Assembly: GCA_948099385.1 (NCBI GenBank)
Contig: CANUEZ040000168.1
Location: 10,636,001-10,700,000 of the forward strand
DNA: 64,000 bases
DNA from: Fasciola hepatica
Taxonomy: Eukaryota > Platyhelminthes > Trematoda > Plagiorchiida > Fasciolidae
Direction: 5' to 3'
The notes beneath the pieces are model-generated. The model did no database searches, was not told the origin of the DNA, and saw nothing but the letters and a program-made list of their open reading frames with translations. The position numbers were made by a program, and so were the translations under genes. Of this stretch, positions 1 to 9,734 are shown piece after piece. How positions within the stretch are numbered: position 1 is the first letter of the stretch; the number at the start of each line of letters is the position of its first letter.

Positions 1-999
1 AATTACACTACCCCTGACAAGTCATGCAGGACCTTGAACGGAGGAATCCGTGTTGGTTGTGATTAATAGGGCTGAGGCTTAACAAATAGCTGATAATGTG
101 ATCTTTGCTTATTTTTCCATTATTATGGATAAGATAGGGGTATGGTTTATAGGACGATAATTGGATACTTCATGTAAAGGTCCGTTTTTATGAATGGGAA
201 CGATGACGGAGTGCTTTCAGCTAGCAGGTGCGGTGCTTCCAGTAAGTGAATGAGTGAAAAGGCTAAGCAACAACAGGGGGAGATCCGGTCCACCATTGAC
301 AAGTGTAACTGGTGGTAAGCCGTCGCAGCCTAACCGAGGAGAGAGTTTGCTATTGAATAGTAGTTTAGAAATACTCCTGGCATCAAAGAGTATCGTAGAA
401 AAGACAGGGTCGGTAAGTGGTGAAGATGGGAGAAGGGCAATGAAAGTAGCCCGAGCCATGGATGAAGCAAAGAAAGCATTGAAGGCTTCGGCTATACAAG
501 ATGGGGAGGTGGTAGATGAGTTATTGTCCGGAATCAGAAGTTGGAAGTCGGCCTTAATATCAGCTTTTCTAGACTTAGGCAACATAGAAAGAAGTAGCGA
601 GTTGTTGGGATGATTCAATGACGTAGCTTCTCGATCACGAAGTCGCGTATTATCTTGTCGTTGAGTAAGTGTGGAGAGGCGGTTTAGGCGAACAAAAATT
701 GAAAAGTCTTTCGAATTATGTGGTTTTTTGAGAAGCTTATGATACTTCTTATGGAGTGGCGAGACAGGTGACCTCTTTTCAGGTGCAACCTGGAAAGCAT
801 TAGACAGTTTTTTCAGACAGTCGGAAAAGGAGTAGAAAATATCCGCAGCAAACTGAGGGTCATCGGAGAGGAAATAATCACCCCAGTCTTTCTGCCGAAT
901 AAGCGTGACTAGCAAGGCCCAATTTCTGCATAGGAATGTATTGTTGGAGGGGTGTGCCGGATTAGGTGGGCCACTAAGGGGCAGGTAGCAGATAACCAT
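1..999 (-). pseudogene. LINE-C copy 1: endonuclease-RT linker and N-terminal reverse transcriptase
   Basis: A 260-codon frame (999 to 217) covers the linker after the endonuclease (WGDYFLSDD) and the first RT block (FDARSISKLL, then GCDGLPPVTL, which fits the usual 'PGPDGIP' region). At 217-219 an in-frame TGA stands where LINE RTs normally have tryptophan. The same frame then continues with KHSVIVPIHKNG and NYRPINHTPILS, canonical RT blocks. Further stops follow at roughly 95 and 65. A one-base shift then restores INHNQHGFLRSRSC, the next RT block, before the window ends. The enzyme would copy element RNA at the nicked target. The catalytic YADD region lies outside the window. RT identity is certain; the copy is inactive. 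Confidence 0.82.
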
Positions 1000-1480
1000 T
1001 TTATGGTCAACAAAAGTGAGGGAGATCTAAGTCACTCGCAATAAGCCTGGTTTCAGAAGGAAGGAAAGAGAGGTATTCGAAAGACCTAATGAGAAGTGAA
1101 AACAAGGAACTGGGAGAATTTGGTGAGCCATACAGGCAGCCGATGTGAGTAACGTTGCTTTAAAGGTTGATAGTGAACCAGAGAGAATCAGGAATAAAAT
1201 CGAGTGCCATATGGTAAAGGGAGGTCGTGGTGTAGATTTCCTTGATATAGGGTAGGCACCCACCACCAAGCCGGTTCGGTCAGCTGGTCCTTAGAAGACT
1301 GTACCCTACCAAAGATACTTGATCACTGGAAGTGCTCTCAGACACCCAGGATTCCGTTATTAATACAATGTCGTAGTTATTTGTAAGGTCAGGTTTTTTT
1401 AGGTGCGGCAGTTTGTCAAGAATAGAACGCGAGTTGAATAAGGCTAAAGATATGCCATTTGTGGGAGGTGGTATAGGCAC
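1000..1480 (-). pseudogene. LINE-C copy 1: AP-like endonuclease, internally deleted
   Basis: The frame starting at 1,480 reads SLALFNSRSILDKLPHL and then YDIVLITESWVS, the first two conserved blocks of the LINE apurinic-like endonuclease (N-x-RS and TE-x-W). A frame change near 1,280 leads to GGCLPYIK, then IPDSLWFTI, then a decayed 'GDFN-P' block reading SDLDLP. The distance from that block to the later SDH-like block (VDHKMVICYL near 995) is much shorter than in the copy at 55 kb, so about 150-200 bases appear deleted. The domain would nick target DNA. With the deletion and frameshifts it cannot be functional. Confidence 0.7.
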
Positions 1481-2337
1481 ATCAGGGGTTGTGTAATTTG
1501 GAAGGAGGCAAGCTATCGCGATTGGAAGGAGCGGGGGTCAGGGTCAAAGGGGAATATGTTGATGGTGAGGCTAGTGGAGGTTCAATGGAGTGACTTCCAT
1601 CCAAGCTGGAGTAAATGTTGCAGTGAGAGGGATTGCTGAGGAGTAGAGAAACTGGGCATCAAAGGAGGGGCAAAAGTCGGAGAAAAGGGAAAGACCTGTG
1701 GGGTTTGGCGGGTCGATATCAGGCAGGTATGATTAGGAGCAGTCTAGAAATACCGGCCAGTCGGAATTGAGTATTGGCTGAAGAGGGAAGCAGAGGGCAG
1801 GGTTGAAAATGTGTGAGGAATACGGGTGTAGGGTAGTAGATTAGGCCACAAGTTGTGGGAGAGGTAAGTCAAGTTGGGTGGAACACCAATTTTGGAGCAG
1901 TTAGTATCGGGAGCAGTAGACATAGTTGTCAGGTGAGGAGCATGACGTAAGGCAGAGTGGACGGCGTGTGGGGCCGTATTTTGATAGTAACAGTCAGTGA
2001 GCATGGTGAATTTTAGGGATCACCTACGCACAAGAACAAGGGGCATTTTCCGGGGTCGAAAACTTATTCGGTGAGCAAAGGCAAGTTGATTCAAGAGGAG
2101 ACAGTTGAATGAAGGAGGGGTTTGTGAGAAGGGTGGGAAGACTGTTAGACCTATTCATCTGGACGGCGGGTAGATTTTTACCGGAGGGAACAGAGGGCGA
2201 AGTAGAGTTTAGGGTGTACCCAACAGGCGATGAGGCGGGGGAGCAAGAAAATAGTTGGAGTCTTGTACTGGGTGGTAGTAAGAGGGGAGAAGCGAAAATG
2301 TCTATATCAACAGTATTGGGATCGGATTTTAAAGAAT
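1481..2337 (-). other. LINE-C copy 1: region between ORF1 core and endonuclease
   Basis: This stretch has no conserved domain that I recognise. The plus strand is rich in G and A, so the element strand is rich in C and T, and short proline/serine-rich frames such as the one at 1,744-2,004 are expected from that bias alone. The matching interval in the 49.7-57.9 kb copy (about 55.95-56.7 kb) has the same composition. I read it as the C-terminal part of ORF1 or the spacer before ORF2. Confidence 0.5.
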
Positions 2338-3099
2338 TCAGTACGGGAGCAGATGAGGAGGCGGTGGGCGGTTGTGAAGAGGCGGGAGGCGCGTGTGAAG
2401 ATAAAGCAGTGGGGACTTGAAAAGAAGCAAAGGAGCGACCAGCTGTCTGTGTCGAAAGCTCAAGACTATCAGGCTTCTTTCTAGTGGGGAAAGCCGAGAG
2501 AGGTCTAGTAATTTCCCTTTGAAGAGGGGTTTTATCTTCGGGTATTTTGTTTTTATGGGGGGAATTAAAAGCTGTAGCCTAACGCATTTCAGCGAATTCT
2601 TTGGCAGATAGATCATTTGCAAATCGCATAAGGATTGGACAATTGAAGCTTTGAACGCTCTTACGCAGCCATGATACTTGACAAGAAAGGTGGGCCATAC
2701 CACAAGCTTTCAACGATATGTGCTTGACATGCTCGAGGGGTACTCTCTCAGGGACAGTAAGCACGACTGTATTACGAGAGTTCCTTATGCTTACGGGAAC
2801 TTCGGATGCAGCAGAGTCGATAAAGCGTCCAGCCATTGTCAGAACGTTCGATGCCTTCGGGAATGCACAGAAGAAGGGCGAGTTTAGATACCGTATCTTC
2901 TCACTTCGGAAGCTGAGACTATATCTGAGAGACGTCGGTGAAAATCAGCTGATCTTTCCGTTGCCAAGCTTACTAAGTCACAGAGGTCAGCCGAACATTG
3001 TTTTAAGGCCACGGGAGTTTGAATAATCCCATTTTTCCCAGTAGCCGGAGTATGAGTGGACGGAGTGGTGTTGGAAGTCTTCTTTGCTATACGTGGCAT
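2338..3099 (-). pseudogene. LINE-C copy 1: ORF1-like protein (fragmented)
   Basis: Three minus-strand frames follow each other: 3,099-2,884 (starts MPRIAKKTSNTT, a basic/threonine-rich start), 2,836-2,579 and 2,703-2,338. The middle one contains VVLTVPERVPLEHVKH, then LRKSVQSFNCPILMRFAND, then SAKEF. The last part resembles the 'P-x-LV-x-F' strand of RNA-binding ORF1 proteins of CR1/jockey-like elements. A homologous block is present at about 57.4-57.85 kb with the same spacing. ORF1 proteins coat element RNA. The frame changes between segments make this a pseudogene. The RNA-binding role is inferred from family, not shown by a motif alone. Confidence 0.6.
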
Positions 3100-3254
3100 T
3101 TCGAAATGTCAGAAAGACGCCGTGAGTGAGGCGGAAACGTAACGGCTAACTAGATCCAGATTAGAACTTACCGGTGAGAAAGAATTCCTTGAATTTCATT
3201 TGGTTAACGGAATACCATAAGAAACTATAATTTTCGGTATTCCATGAGAAAGAT

Positions 3255-3715
3255 GTTTGAAATTTATATCGATACCAGCACGCAACGCGACCTGGTGTAG
3301 CGCGGAGTCTCCCTTGGCCAAATTCCTATTGCTTTTATTGACTCATTCTATTTTGTTTTTATTCTACATCGGTCAAACTTGGCACATTTGGTCACCGACC
3401 TTGGGATTCAGTCCAGTTCAGTTCACTTCAGTTTGCACAGGATAGGTAATAGCCACAGCCAATCGAGCGTCCAGAATTCTTTCGATGGAATGCGCACCAG
3501 TTATGCATCCACCTCCACCGAGTGTATTTCCTCAGATCCCCGCCAAACATGAGGAAAACGGAAAACCTCATCGCAAATCGACTGAGAGAGACATTATGAG
3601 TCGTGAGCTTTCAATGAGACCGTGTGCAATGAGCGAAAAAGTCTATTAAATCATACTCCAGAAGGACCACAGTGTTACCTGTCATCCATCTAGTTGATAA
3701 ACTCAAGACTCACTA
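3255..3715 (+). repeat. LTR-like repeat, left copy
   Basis: This sequence resembles 9,735-10,045. Shared stretches include TTCAGTTTG with CACAGGA or TACAGGA, GAGACATTATG, ATGAGCGAAAAAGTC and GTCATCCATCTAGTT. The two copies are clearly diverged and keep the same order and orientation. They lie on either side of the gypsy pol remnant, so an old LTR pair is the simplest reading. Exact ends are not visible. The left copy stops directly at the end of the LINE-A1 coding sequence, which suggests LINE-A1 inserted into it. Confidence 0.5.
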
Positions 3716-4389
3716 AGAGGAAATATTTCGTTCCACTTGCGATCTAGGGCACCTTCGAAGGATTGGACGGTCTGCAGATCTATCGTTCCACCAGGCAGAC
3801 CGTTCCAACTAATCAAAACTCTGTGGCTGAAGAAGTGCGATCTAGCCATCAACCTAGCTCGGGCTTTTATCAGCTTCTTTCCATGTCCCTTTGTTCTGGA
3901 ACCTAAAGCCACCTGAAACAGTCTATCTGGTCTAAGGCCAGAAAAGCTTTTATTCACCTTGAACAATTCTACATGATCCCCTCGACGTTTCCTCCTTCCC
4001 AGCAAGAAAAGATTCAGATCACAGAGTCTCTGCTCATACGTCTTACCCCCCTGCCCTCCAACCATTCGCGTGGTTAGAAGTTGAAGTTTCTCACGGTAGG
4101 CAGCGTCCCTTTTGTAGAAGGGTGACCAAGGCTGCACGCTGTCTTCTAATTGAGGCCGTACTATAGTCATGTAAATAGGTACGAATACCTCCGGCTGCCG
4201 GCAAGACAAAACTGACCGCGGTCTAAAAAGCTTCCCACGAGCTTTTTGCGCAGCAGCGTTGCACTGGTCCGACCATTTGAAGTCACTGCTCGTGGAGACC
4301 CCAAGGTCTCTAACCTCACTGACTGCCTCTATGGTGAACGGCCCTCGAGCGTGGGCGACAGTTAGGCTCTCTGTTGTCCTTGACAACAA
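3703..4389 (-). pseudogene. LINE-A1: reverse transcriptase C-terminal (thumb/connection) domain
   Basis: A 228-codon open frame begins just after the RT palm. It carries EVRDLGVSTSSDFKWS near residue 26, the standard block after the palm in CR1/jockey RTs, then IVRPQLEDSVQPWSPF, TYEQRLCDLNLF, RRKRRGDHVELFKV and FFSHRVLISWNGLP near the end, all typical of the region before the stop. The stop at 3,703-3,705 appears natural because the homologous frame in LINE-A2 ends at the matching place. The frame is nearly identical to 10,401-11,087 except for the last few codons. On its own it lacks the catalytic aspartates. Confidence 0.85.
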
Positions 4390-4492
4390 ATAGCTTTTTC
4401 AGCGTTCGGGGGTAAGTCCCATTTGTATGCTCAGTCCAGGACGGGACCGATATCCCTGCCCAAGTCCGCCTTACCCCCAGATCCAACAACCT

Positions 4493-5440
4493 TCACATCA
4501 TCCGTAAGAATGAAGCTAGGCGATTGAAGAGCGGGTGACGGGTCATTAATAAGTGACAAGAGTAGACCGGGCCTAGGACGGATCCCTGAGGTACACCACT
4601 AGTGACGTTCACTAAACTAGAACACCTGCCCCCCACTTTGACGCAAAACTTCCTGTGGGAGAGGAGGTCATTTAGACACCTAAATACTGGCCCATCTACG
4701 CCTAAAGTCTTCATCTTGTATAGCAAAAGACGATGATTAAAGGAGTCGAAAGTCTTGCTAAAATCCAGGTCGTATTCCTCAACTTCCTTACCTTTGTCCA
4801 GTCTTCGAGTAACTTCATCTAAGCAGCACAAGAAGTTGGTCAGAAAAGATCTCCTTTTCAGGAATGCATGCTGCGCCCGACTTAACATGGAGTGCTCCAG
4901 GAGGTACTGGCGGATCTGGGCACGGATGATCTTCTCGAGGACTTTACAGAGAATGCTAGTTAGGCTTACCGGCCTGTTGTTCTGCACAGCCGACTTAAGC
5001 ACACTCTTACGCATTGCCACAACTGCCGTGACTTTCCAGTCCTGAGGCAGCCTACTCAGGTCCAACGTGGATCTGTACAGCCTGCATACCGATGGAGCTA
5101 TGATATTCTTCAAAGGCTTGACGATAGCTGGATGAATGCCATCTGGGCCCGCCAACTTGTGGCTGTTCAATTTCTGTAGGCACTTACGCACGCTTTCCTG
5201 TGAGAGGTTCAGCTCGTTTAACCGGAGAGAAGGAAGCACAACAGCCGGATCTACTCGCGCCCCACAAACCATTCTATGAACACTACCAAAGAGTTCCCTC
5301 AGGGCGTCTGCTTTGCTCCGGTCATCAGTGATAATACCGTGGTCTCCAGTGGATAGCGGACCTACGGCTATTCTTGTTGATCCTTTAGACTGTACATAGC
5401 TGTAGAATTTTTCGGCTGTTGTCTTACAGACTGGGCCCAT
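4493..5440 (-). pseudogene. LINE-A1: reverse transcriptase palm/fingers
   Basis: This 315-codon frame has SHKLAGPDGIHPAIVKPL (about residue 92), RLPQDWKVTAVVAM, NNRPVSLTSILCKVLEKII, SRAQHAFLKRRS, DLDFSKTFDSFNHRLL (first catalytic aspartate block) and SGVPQGSVLGP near residue 285. The frame then leaves the RT: the block that should read F/YADD is out of frame here, whereas LINE-A2 keeps it as a TDD in frame. The break lies close to 4,550. The start lies in the middle of the element's ORF2, so the listed Met is not a true start. RT identity is certain; activity is excluded. Confidence 0.85.
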
Positions 5441-6587
5441 TTGAGCTCACATTCCCGCTTGGAAGTTCTCAGAAGGCTAACGGTCTCTTTTCTCAGCTTT
5501 GCATAGCGGTTCTAGGCTAGCTGACTGCCGGAAGCTTTGTACTGCTCCCAGCTACCGTTTCTACGTTGGATGGCCTTGGCTATTGCAGTCGTCCACCATA
5601 TGGGTTCACTCTCCCCACTCCTTAGTTTTAAAGGTGCGAACTCTTTCTGTAGGGCAGTCAGGGATCCCTTTATGGCCTGCCAACGCTCCCCGACAATAGC
5701 CTCGTCTGTCGTGTCTAAGGTCAAACTAATCGCCTTGTTTCAAAGCCTATCTGTGTCCATATTATCGAAATGTCTGGCCAGCCTTGAGGGTACCTTGGGT
5801 CGCCGCATGCATAGGACGATTTTGACGCACACGTGGTCACTCTTGTCCAGCGGTGCATAGTAATGCTGTCCAGACACATCGTTGGGGAGGTTTGTTATTG
5901 CTGATTCCAGCAAAGATGGAACGCATCCAGTCCTATATCTGGTATTTTCCCTAATATGCTGGTCCAACGCATTGGCATGCGGCTCTTCTAAGAAGGTTTG
6001 CCTCTCCGATCCCGGCACGCGGACCTCAGCCGCCCAGTCGATGTGTTGAAGATTGGAGTCACTCACTATGAGGGTCTTTTGTGCGTCCTTAACTAGTTCA
6101 GTCAAAGTCCGCGGTAAGCAAGAATCCTCTCCGCGGTGTACCTGGTGCCCATTGGTCACAGACAATGTTGAGCCTTCCGCCTGGGGGGTGATCGTAACGG
6201 CGCACAAATGGACACTGAGAGTGCAAGTCTTGGTCTGAGACTCAAGGTGGTTTGTACCTGACCTAACGAGGATGGCTACTCCACCACCAAGGCGATTCTG
6301 TTTCCGATCCTGCCTATAGACTGCAAAACCGTTGCTTATTAGGCCTGCCACGTGGTCTTCTTCAGTGAGCTACGTTTCTGTGACGGCAACTATTGACGCT
6401 TTCTGCTAGTCAGCCATTTTGGCGAGTTCCACCCATTTGTTTTTATACCATACGCGTTAGTATATAACACTAACGCGTTTGCTCCGTCGCCTTGGTGTCT
6501 CTTGTTATTCACTCTCGTCTGTTTCTCAGGCGCAAATCCTGAGATGATGATACGTTTTTTGCTTCGGTTGTCCCCAGTGGTGTGCAT
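5441..6587 (-). pseudogene. LINE-A1: AP-like endonuclease and linker
   Basis: From 6,587 the frame reads ALVLYTNAYGIKTNG (first endonuclease block) and then IVAVTET followed by TAG at 6,370-6,372, exactly where the conserved tryptophan of TETWL belongs. The frame then continues 6,351-5,740 through GGGVAILVRSG, LIVSDSNLQHIDW (GDFN-x-I-W block) and the PLDKSDHVCV block with the catalytic SDH. A TGA at 5,740-5,742 and a TAG at 5,512-5,514 interrupt the linker, which includes FAPLKLRSGE and PIWWTTAIAKAIQRRN. Both linker stops are also present in LINE-A2. The protein would nick target DNA if intact. Confidence 0.85.
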
Positions 6588-7150
6588 GACGCCGGCTGAT
6601 GCTGCGAAAACTCAGTCGACTCCTAATCCATCTCTATAGGAGTTGCTATATCATCTAGGCTGACAAGGATAGCGCTGTCCTCCACCTCCGGACAGTTTTG
6701 CTTATCTTCATCTTCCAGCTTGTTTTTAATTAAAACTTACCCATACCCCGCACGCGGCCTTTTTACTACTGTTGGGGTTGGGGCCTGAGAGCCGAGTACG
6801 GCATTCTGCTGAAATTGCTGGTTTCTCACCAGCGCCTTGGCTGGTCCAGCAAGGTAACCCCCGGAGCTAGACCACCAAGCCTTGCTCTGTGCTCCTCTGG
6901 TATACTTTGGTATCTACGCTTGGTAATGTGAGCCACTATTTCTGCTCTCGCCAGGAATTTATCCCGGGTGGCTTCATCAGCGAACTCCACCAGTACTGGT
7001 CTCGCACGATGTTTGCCTTTGTTTTCCAGTGGTGACTTCCATGTCCCCACTCTGTCCACCCTTCTTAGAGTAGTAGGGTAGGGAACACCTGCGATTCGCC
7101 TCTCCGAGCGCTCCAGTTTCTAGTCGCCCCTTACTGTGAGTGACAACACT
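6588..7150 (-). pseudogene. LINE-A1: ORF1-like protein, C-terminal fragment
   Basis: The frame 7,059-6,826 reads KHRARPVLVEFADEATRD, then KFLARAEIVAHITKRRY and IPEEHRARL. The 'RPVLV-x-F ... R-x-KFL' pattern is the usual end of the RNA-binding core in ORF1 of CR1-like LINEs. The N-terminal part of ORF1 is not recognisable beyond 7,150, so the element is probably 5' truncated or interrupted there. The 6,588-6,826 segment between ORF1 and the endonuclease shows nothing further. Confidence 0.6.
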
Positions 7151-7299
7151 ATCGATATGCTTTCCTTAAGTGATAAGTAGGTCCAAGTCAGAATACTGCA
7201 GATTTCATATTGGTCCATCATCTCTACTGCAGCTTCGACAAGGCAAGCTGCCAGCAGCACGCCAACTCCAACATACGAAGGTCAAATTCCCGCCGCAGC

Positions 7300-7455
7300 T
7301 CCTGGCCTGCATCGTCCCTTCCCGTAGGTCTTCGTCGTGACTACTGTGCACTAGGCACCTCTGTGCTTGCTTTTTTAGAAAGCCACGACTTAGTAGTCGA
7401 TGGCGATAGAAGAAAGATCGCGGGTCGAGCTACTTTGAATTTCGTCTTCCATTAG
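7300..7455 (+). pseudogene. Gypsy aspartic protease, C-terminal part
   Basis: The plus-strand frame ends with LGTSVLAFLESHDLVVDGD, then RRKIAGRATLNF. This matches the end of gypsy retropepsins, where a conserved 'ILG-x-DFL' strand is followed by 'LLVD'. The catalytic D-T/S-G triad upstream was not recognised, and frames change around 7,330. A retropepsin would cut the Gag-Pol polyprotein. Support is moderate and rests on the position directly upstream of the RT. Confidence 0.5.
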
Positions 7456-7559
7456 CTGACTCAATTTAAAATGACATCAATCCTCATGCGAATTCCCAAT
7501 TCTAAGCCAGAATTTGGCAGCCCATTCAACGAGGCCCTAATCTGACCCGCCCCAGCAAT

Positions 7560-8420
7560 ACACTGTTTCCAATCAAAACTGATGTGACCCACCACGTCGT
7601 CACACGGGGCCTCTGGTCTTTGCTCGGCTTCGAAATTTAGCTTCAGGCAAGCTCCGTGCAGTCCACTCTGGGTTTCTACTTATGCTCAACCTGGGAATTA
7701 TTCGGTTTTCTAGCAGCCTGTGGGCATCAACTCTACACATGGTCCGGAAGAAGAAGCTACCTAACCGCTGGAGACCGCGCGGCGATTAGAGCCTACTGAA
7801 CTGAGTGACCACATCCGACAGATATCCCATTCCGCAAGTCACAGACCTCAAAGCTGGGTTGAGAAGTAATGTTTTTTCAGTCATACAGATTTGGTGCGGG
7901 CTTGCAGCCAGATACCAGTAGCGGAGGCAGATATCTACAGGATATTTGTGCCTGATCCTTTTGGTCTTTCCGAGCTCCTACCAACGTCTTCCTTGGTAAT
8001 GATTCCGCGGTAAACAGTTACGCCAATATGGTACGAAAAGGTTTGGATTTTTGCGTTCGCCTCTCTGGACGACATCCTGACCGACATATTGTCTAGAACG
8101 GAATATATGGCACGCGCGAACACACTTCACGACCGCCTGCCTTGAAGAAACTGGGTCGGAGTTGGTGCTAAATATGTGTAATGGGCGCGGAAGCCATCAT
8201 ATTTCTAGGCCACCAGTTCTTCGTCAGCCATCAAACAACTGAAAAGCAAACTGCATGCTCTGTCGAACTACCCAGAACCCACGACATTCCAGGAGACATG
8301 GCTTTTCGACTAGATTATCATCTTATATCGACCCTTCACGCCAGAATGCGCTTAGTTAGTGCAACCGTCCATAGATCAGTTAAAAGTCCAGCGAAGTAGC
8401 TGGTTCTTGCAGAGGCCAAA
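7560..8420 (+). pseudogene. Gypsy reverse transcriptase, fragmented
   Basis: Successive plus-strand pieces read DVTHHVVTRG (fits the 'HHI-x-T-x-G-PV' block that opens gypsy RTs), LNLGIIRFSSSLWASTLHMV (the 'GII-x-PS-x-SPWASPLH-V' block), then NRWRPRGD, SDRYPIPQV and VFSVIQIWCG (decayed 'F-x-K-x-D'). Near 8,181-8,210 a FLGHQ block matches the end of the palm/connection, followed by YPEPTTFQ in another frame. The catalytic Y/F-x-DD box is not recognisable. The frames change at least four times. Confidence 0.75.
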
Positions 8421-8654
8421 CGAAGCACACCAGCTGTGCTGAAACAGACTGTCTGCAGCTTAGTCCCGCTGCCATTCCCAAAAAGAACAGTGCCCATCGC
8501 GGTAATCGCCGGGGGATCAAGAGAAGCCACAGGCCTAGGGCTGCGACAATACTTAGCCGACTATTGGCAACCAGTTTCATTATCCTCCAAAAACTGCAAC
8601 AGGTCTTATTGCTTGGAAAGCAAAATTCTCACTCTCTATTCATACACCCGTTAC

Positions 8655-8908
8655 TAGAGGCAATTTCACGGTCTATATAGACCACAAACAGGTAGCGCAA
8701 GCACTGCTTGCCACCGCGGGCGCACACTCTCCCACAGAGTTCAGACATCTGGAATACATCCCTCAGTTCACAAGTGAGGCGCTTCTCATCTCAGGTGTCG
8801 ATGATCCTGACGCGAACGGTCTTTCTCGTGCTCATAGCCTGAACATTACCACCTCAACCCGATCGGGCTCAAAGCTAGTGCTCCCGAGCGAGCAATCGAT
8901 CCCAAGGT
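8655..8908 (+). pseudogene. Gypsy RNase H domain
   Basis: An open stretch reads NFTVYIDHKQVAQALLATAG, then SPTEFRHLEYIPQFTSE, then ISGVDDPDANGLSRAHSLNI. These match the gypsy RNase H blocks 'F-x-V-x-TDHKPL', 'S-R-x-RHL-x-YI-QFT' and 'G-x-DN-VADALSR'. The stop at about 8,906 (TAG) is premature. The domain would remove the RNA strand during reverse transcription. The residues between blocks are well preserved compared with the RT upstream. Confidence 0.85.
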
Positions 8909-9660
8909 AGAAATATCCAGCAGCACTTCACTGCTGCGATTTTATTCGGTTCCCACTCCCTCTGCCTGAGGTTGCCTACTGAGTAGCACACGGAAAGCCC
9001 AACCAAGGCTAGTCGTGTGGCCAGAATTTGGGCGACAGGATTTTCGAACCTTACAGGGTTTGTCCTGCCCACCTTGAGAAGCCTCCAGTAAACTCATCGG
9101 CCACTGTTATATTTAGCGCAACAATAACCACGGTGTCAGTGCATGAGCTCTACCGGCATCTATTGCCATCAATTGGAAGTGCGTGAACAAAAAATAGCCC
9201 GCTATTCCAATTTCCAGCAGGCGACTCAAGCTTCCAATACGTGCGTGTTGACCAGGTAAGACCGAGGCCACTGCCAAACGGTGGCACTCTTCCCGCAGAC
9301 CGTATCATCAGTCAGTCGTAGCAGCGCCTTTGCACAGTGCTGCCGGCTCAACAGTCCCCCGGACTTCCTTAAAGAACCAAATAGCTGCATCTGCTTGTCT
9401 GTTACTGGTTGCCACTGACCCGTCACGCATCTTTTGGGAGCCTTTGATGGGCTTTCGCAAAATACGAGGGCCCAAAGCATTCATACCAAAGCCTGTCCCT
9501 GTTAGCAAACACGGAATGCTAGAAGGTTTTTATCAGCAAATCATTGCAGTCCTAGCATCTCACAAAAAAGCAGACCGGCGGACTCACTAATGCTAGTACT
9601 TTCAGGCCCACAAAACACATCAGCCGAACTCACGCTGGGCTTTGACCTTCTGGAGAAATG
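8909..9660 (+). pseudogene. Gypsy integrase, fragmented
   Basis: A 'VWPEFG' match to the zinc-domain side ('VWPGM') occurs near 9,018. A TVALFPQTVSSVSRSSAFA stretch follows around 9,280, matching 'P-x-PD-x-(S/A)-E-x-VARAF' after the first catalytic aspartate. Near 9,510-9,590 the frame reads HGMLEGFYQQIIAVLASHKK, then ADRRTH, matching the 'NG-VER-HRQLK-L-H ... W' block around the catalytic glutamate. NTSAELTLG follows in the place of '(C/S)SAAELVYG'. Several frames and stops make it inactive. The enzyme would insert element DNA into the host chromosome. Confidence 0.72.
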
Positions 9661-9734
9661 AGAGCTTCAAAGTCCACTGTCACTTTAAACTACTCTGACT
9701 ACGCCACCAGGTAAAAGCACAAGGTGCTTTAGAT

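Larger units (their letters stand above)
1..3120 (-). mobile_element. LINE-C copy 1, 5' part of a non-LTR retrotransposon
   Basis: On the minus strand this interval reads, in order, an ORF1-like protein, an AP-type endonuclease and the start of a reverse transcriptase, which is the layout of CR1/jockey-like LINEs. The order is collinear from about 3,100 down to base 1, where the RT is cut by the window edge. It belongs to the same family as the long copy at 49.7-57.9 kb: the ORF1 segments share a block with AGRF near its start, and both linkers contain WGDYFL. The plus strand is purine-rich between 1,500 and 2,500, so the element is pyrimidine-rich there, as in the other copy. Several stops and a deletion show it is dead. 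Confidence 0.8.
3703..7150 (-). mobile_element. LINE-A copy 1, non-LTR retrotransposon (CR1/jockey-like)
   Basis: Reading the minus strand from 7,150 to 3,703 gives an ORF1 C-terminal segment, an AP endonuclease, a linker, RT core blocks and the RT C-terminal domain. A second copy lies at 10.4-13.84 kb in the same orientation. Blocks of the two copies are almost identical, separated by clearly diverged blocks. The element has stops at 6,370-6,372, 5,740-5,742 and 5,512-5,514, and a frame loss after the RT 'PQGSVLGP' block, so it is inactive. Subfamily (CR1, jockey or related) cannot be settled by eye. Confidence 0.85.
7200..9700 (+). mobile_element. Ty3/gypsy LTR-retrotransposon pol, decayed
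   Basis: On the plus strand the order protease, reverse transcriptase, RNase H, integrase can be followed through many frame changes. This order (integrase last) is that of Ty3/gypsy elements. No gag was found upstream, because LINE-A1 occupies that side. Two diverged LTR-like repeats lie at 3.25-3.71 and 9.73-10.05 kb. The density of stops and frameshifts is much higher than in the BEL/Pao element at 18.87 kb, so this is the older insertion. Confidence 0.8.

Noticed and set aside
254..613. 119-codon plus-strand frame
   Set aside because: It lies entirely antisense to a well-supported LINE RT/linker frame (217-999) and has no motif of its own.
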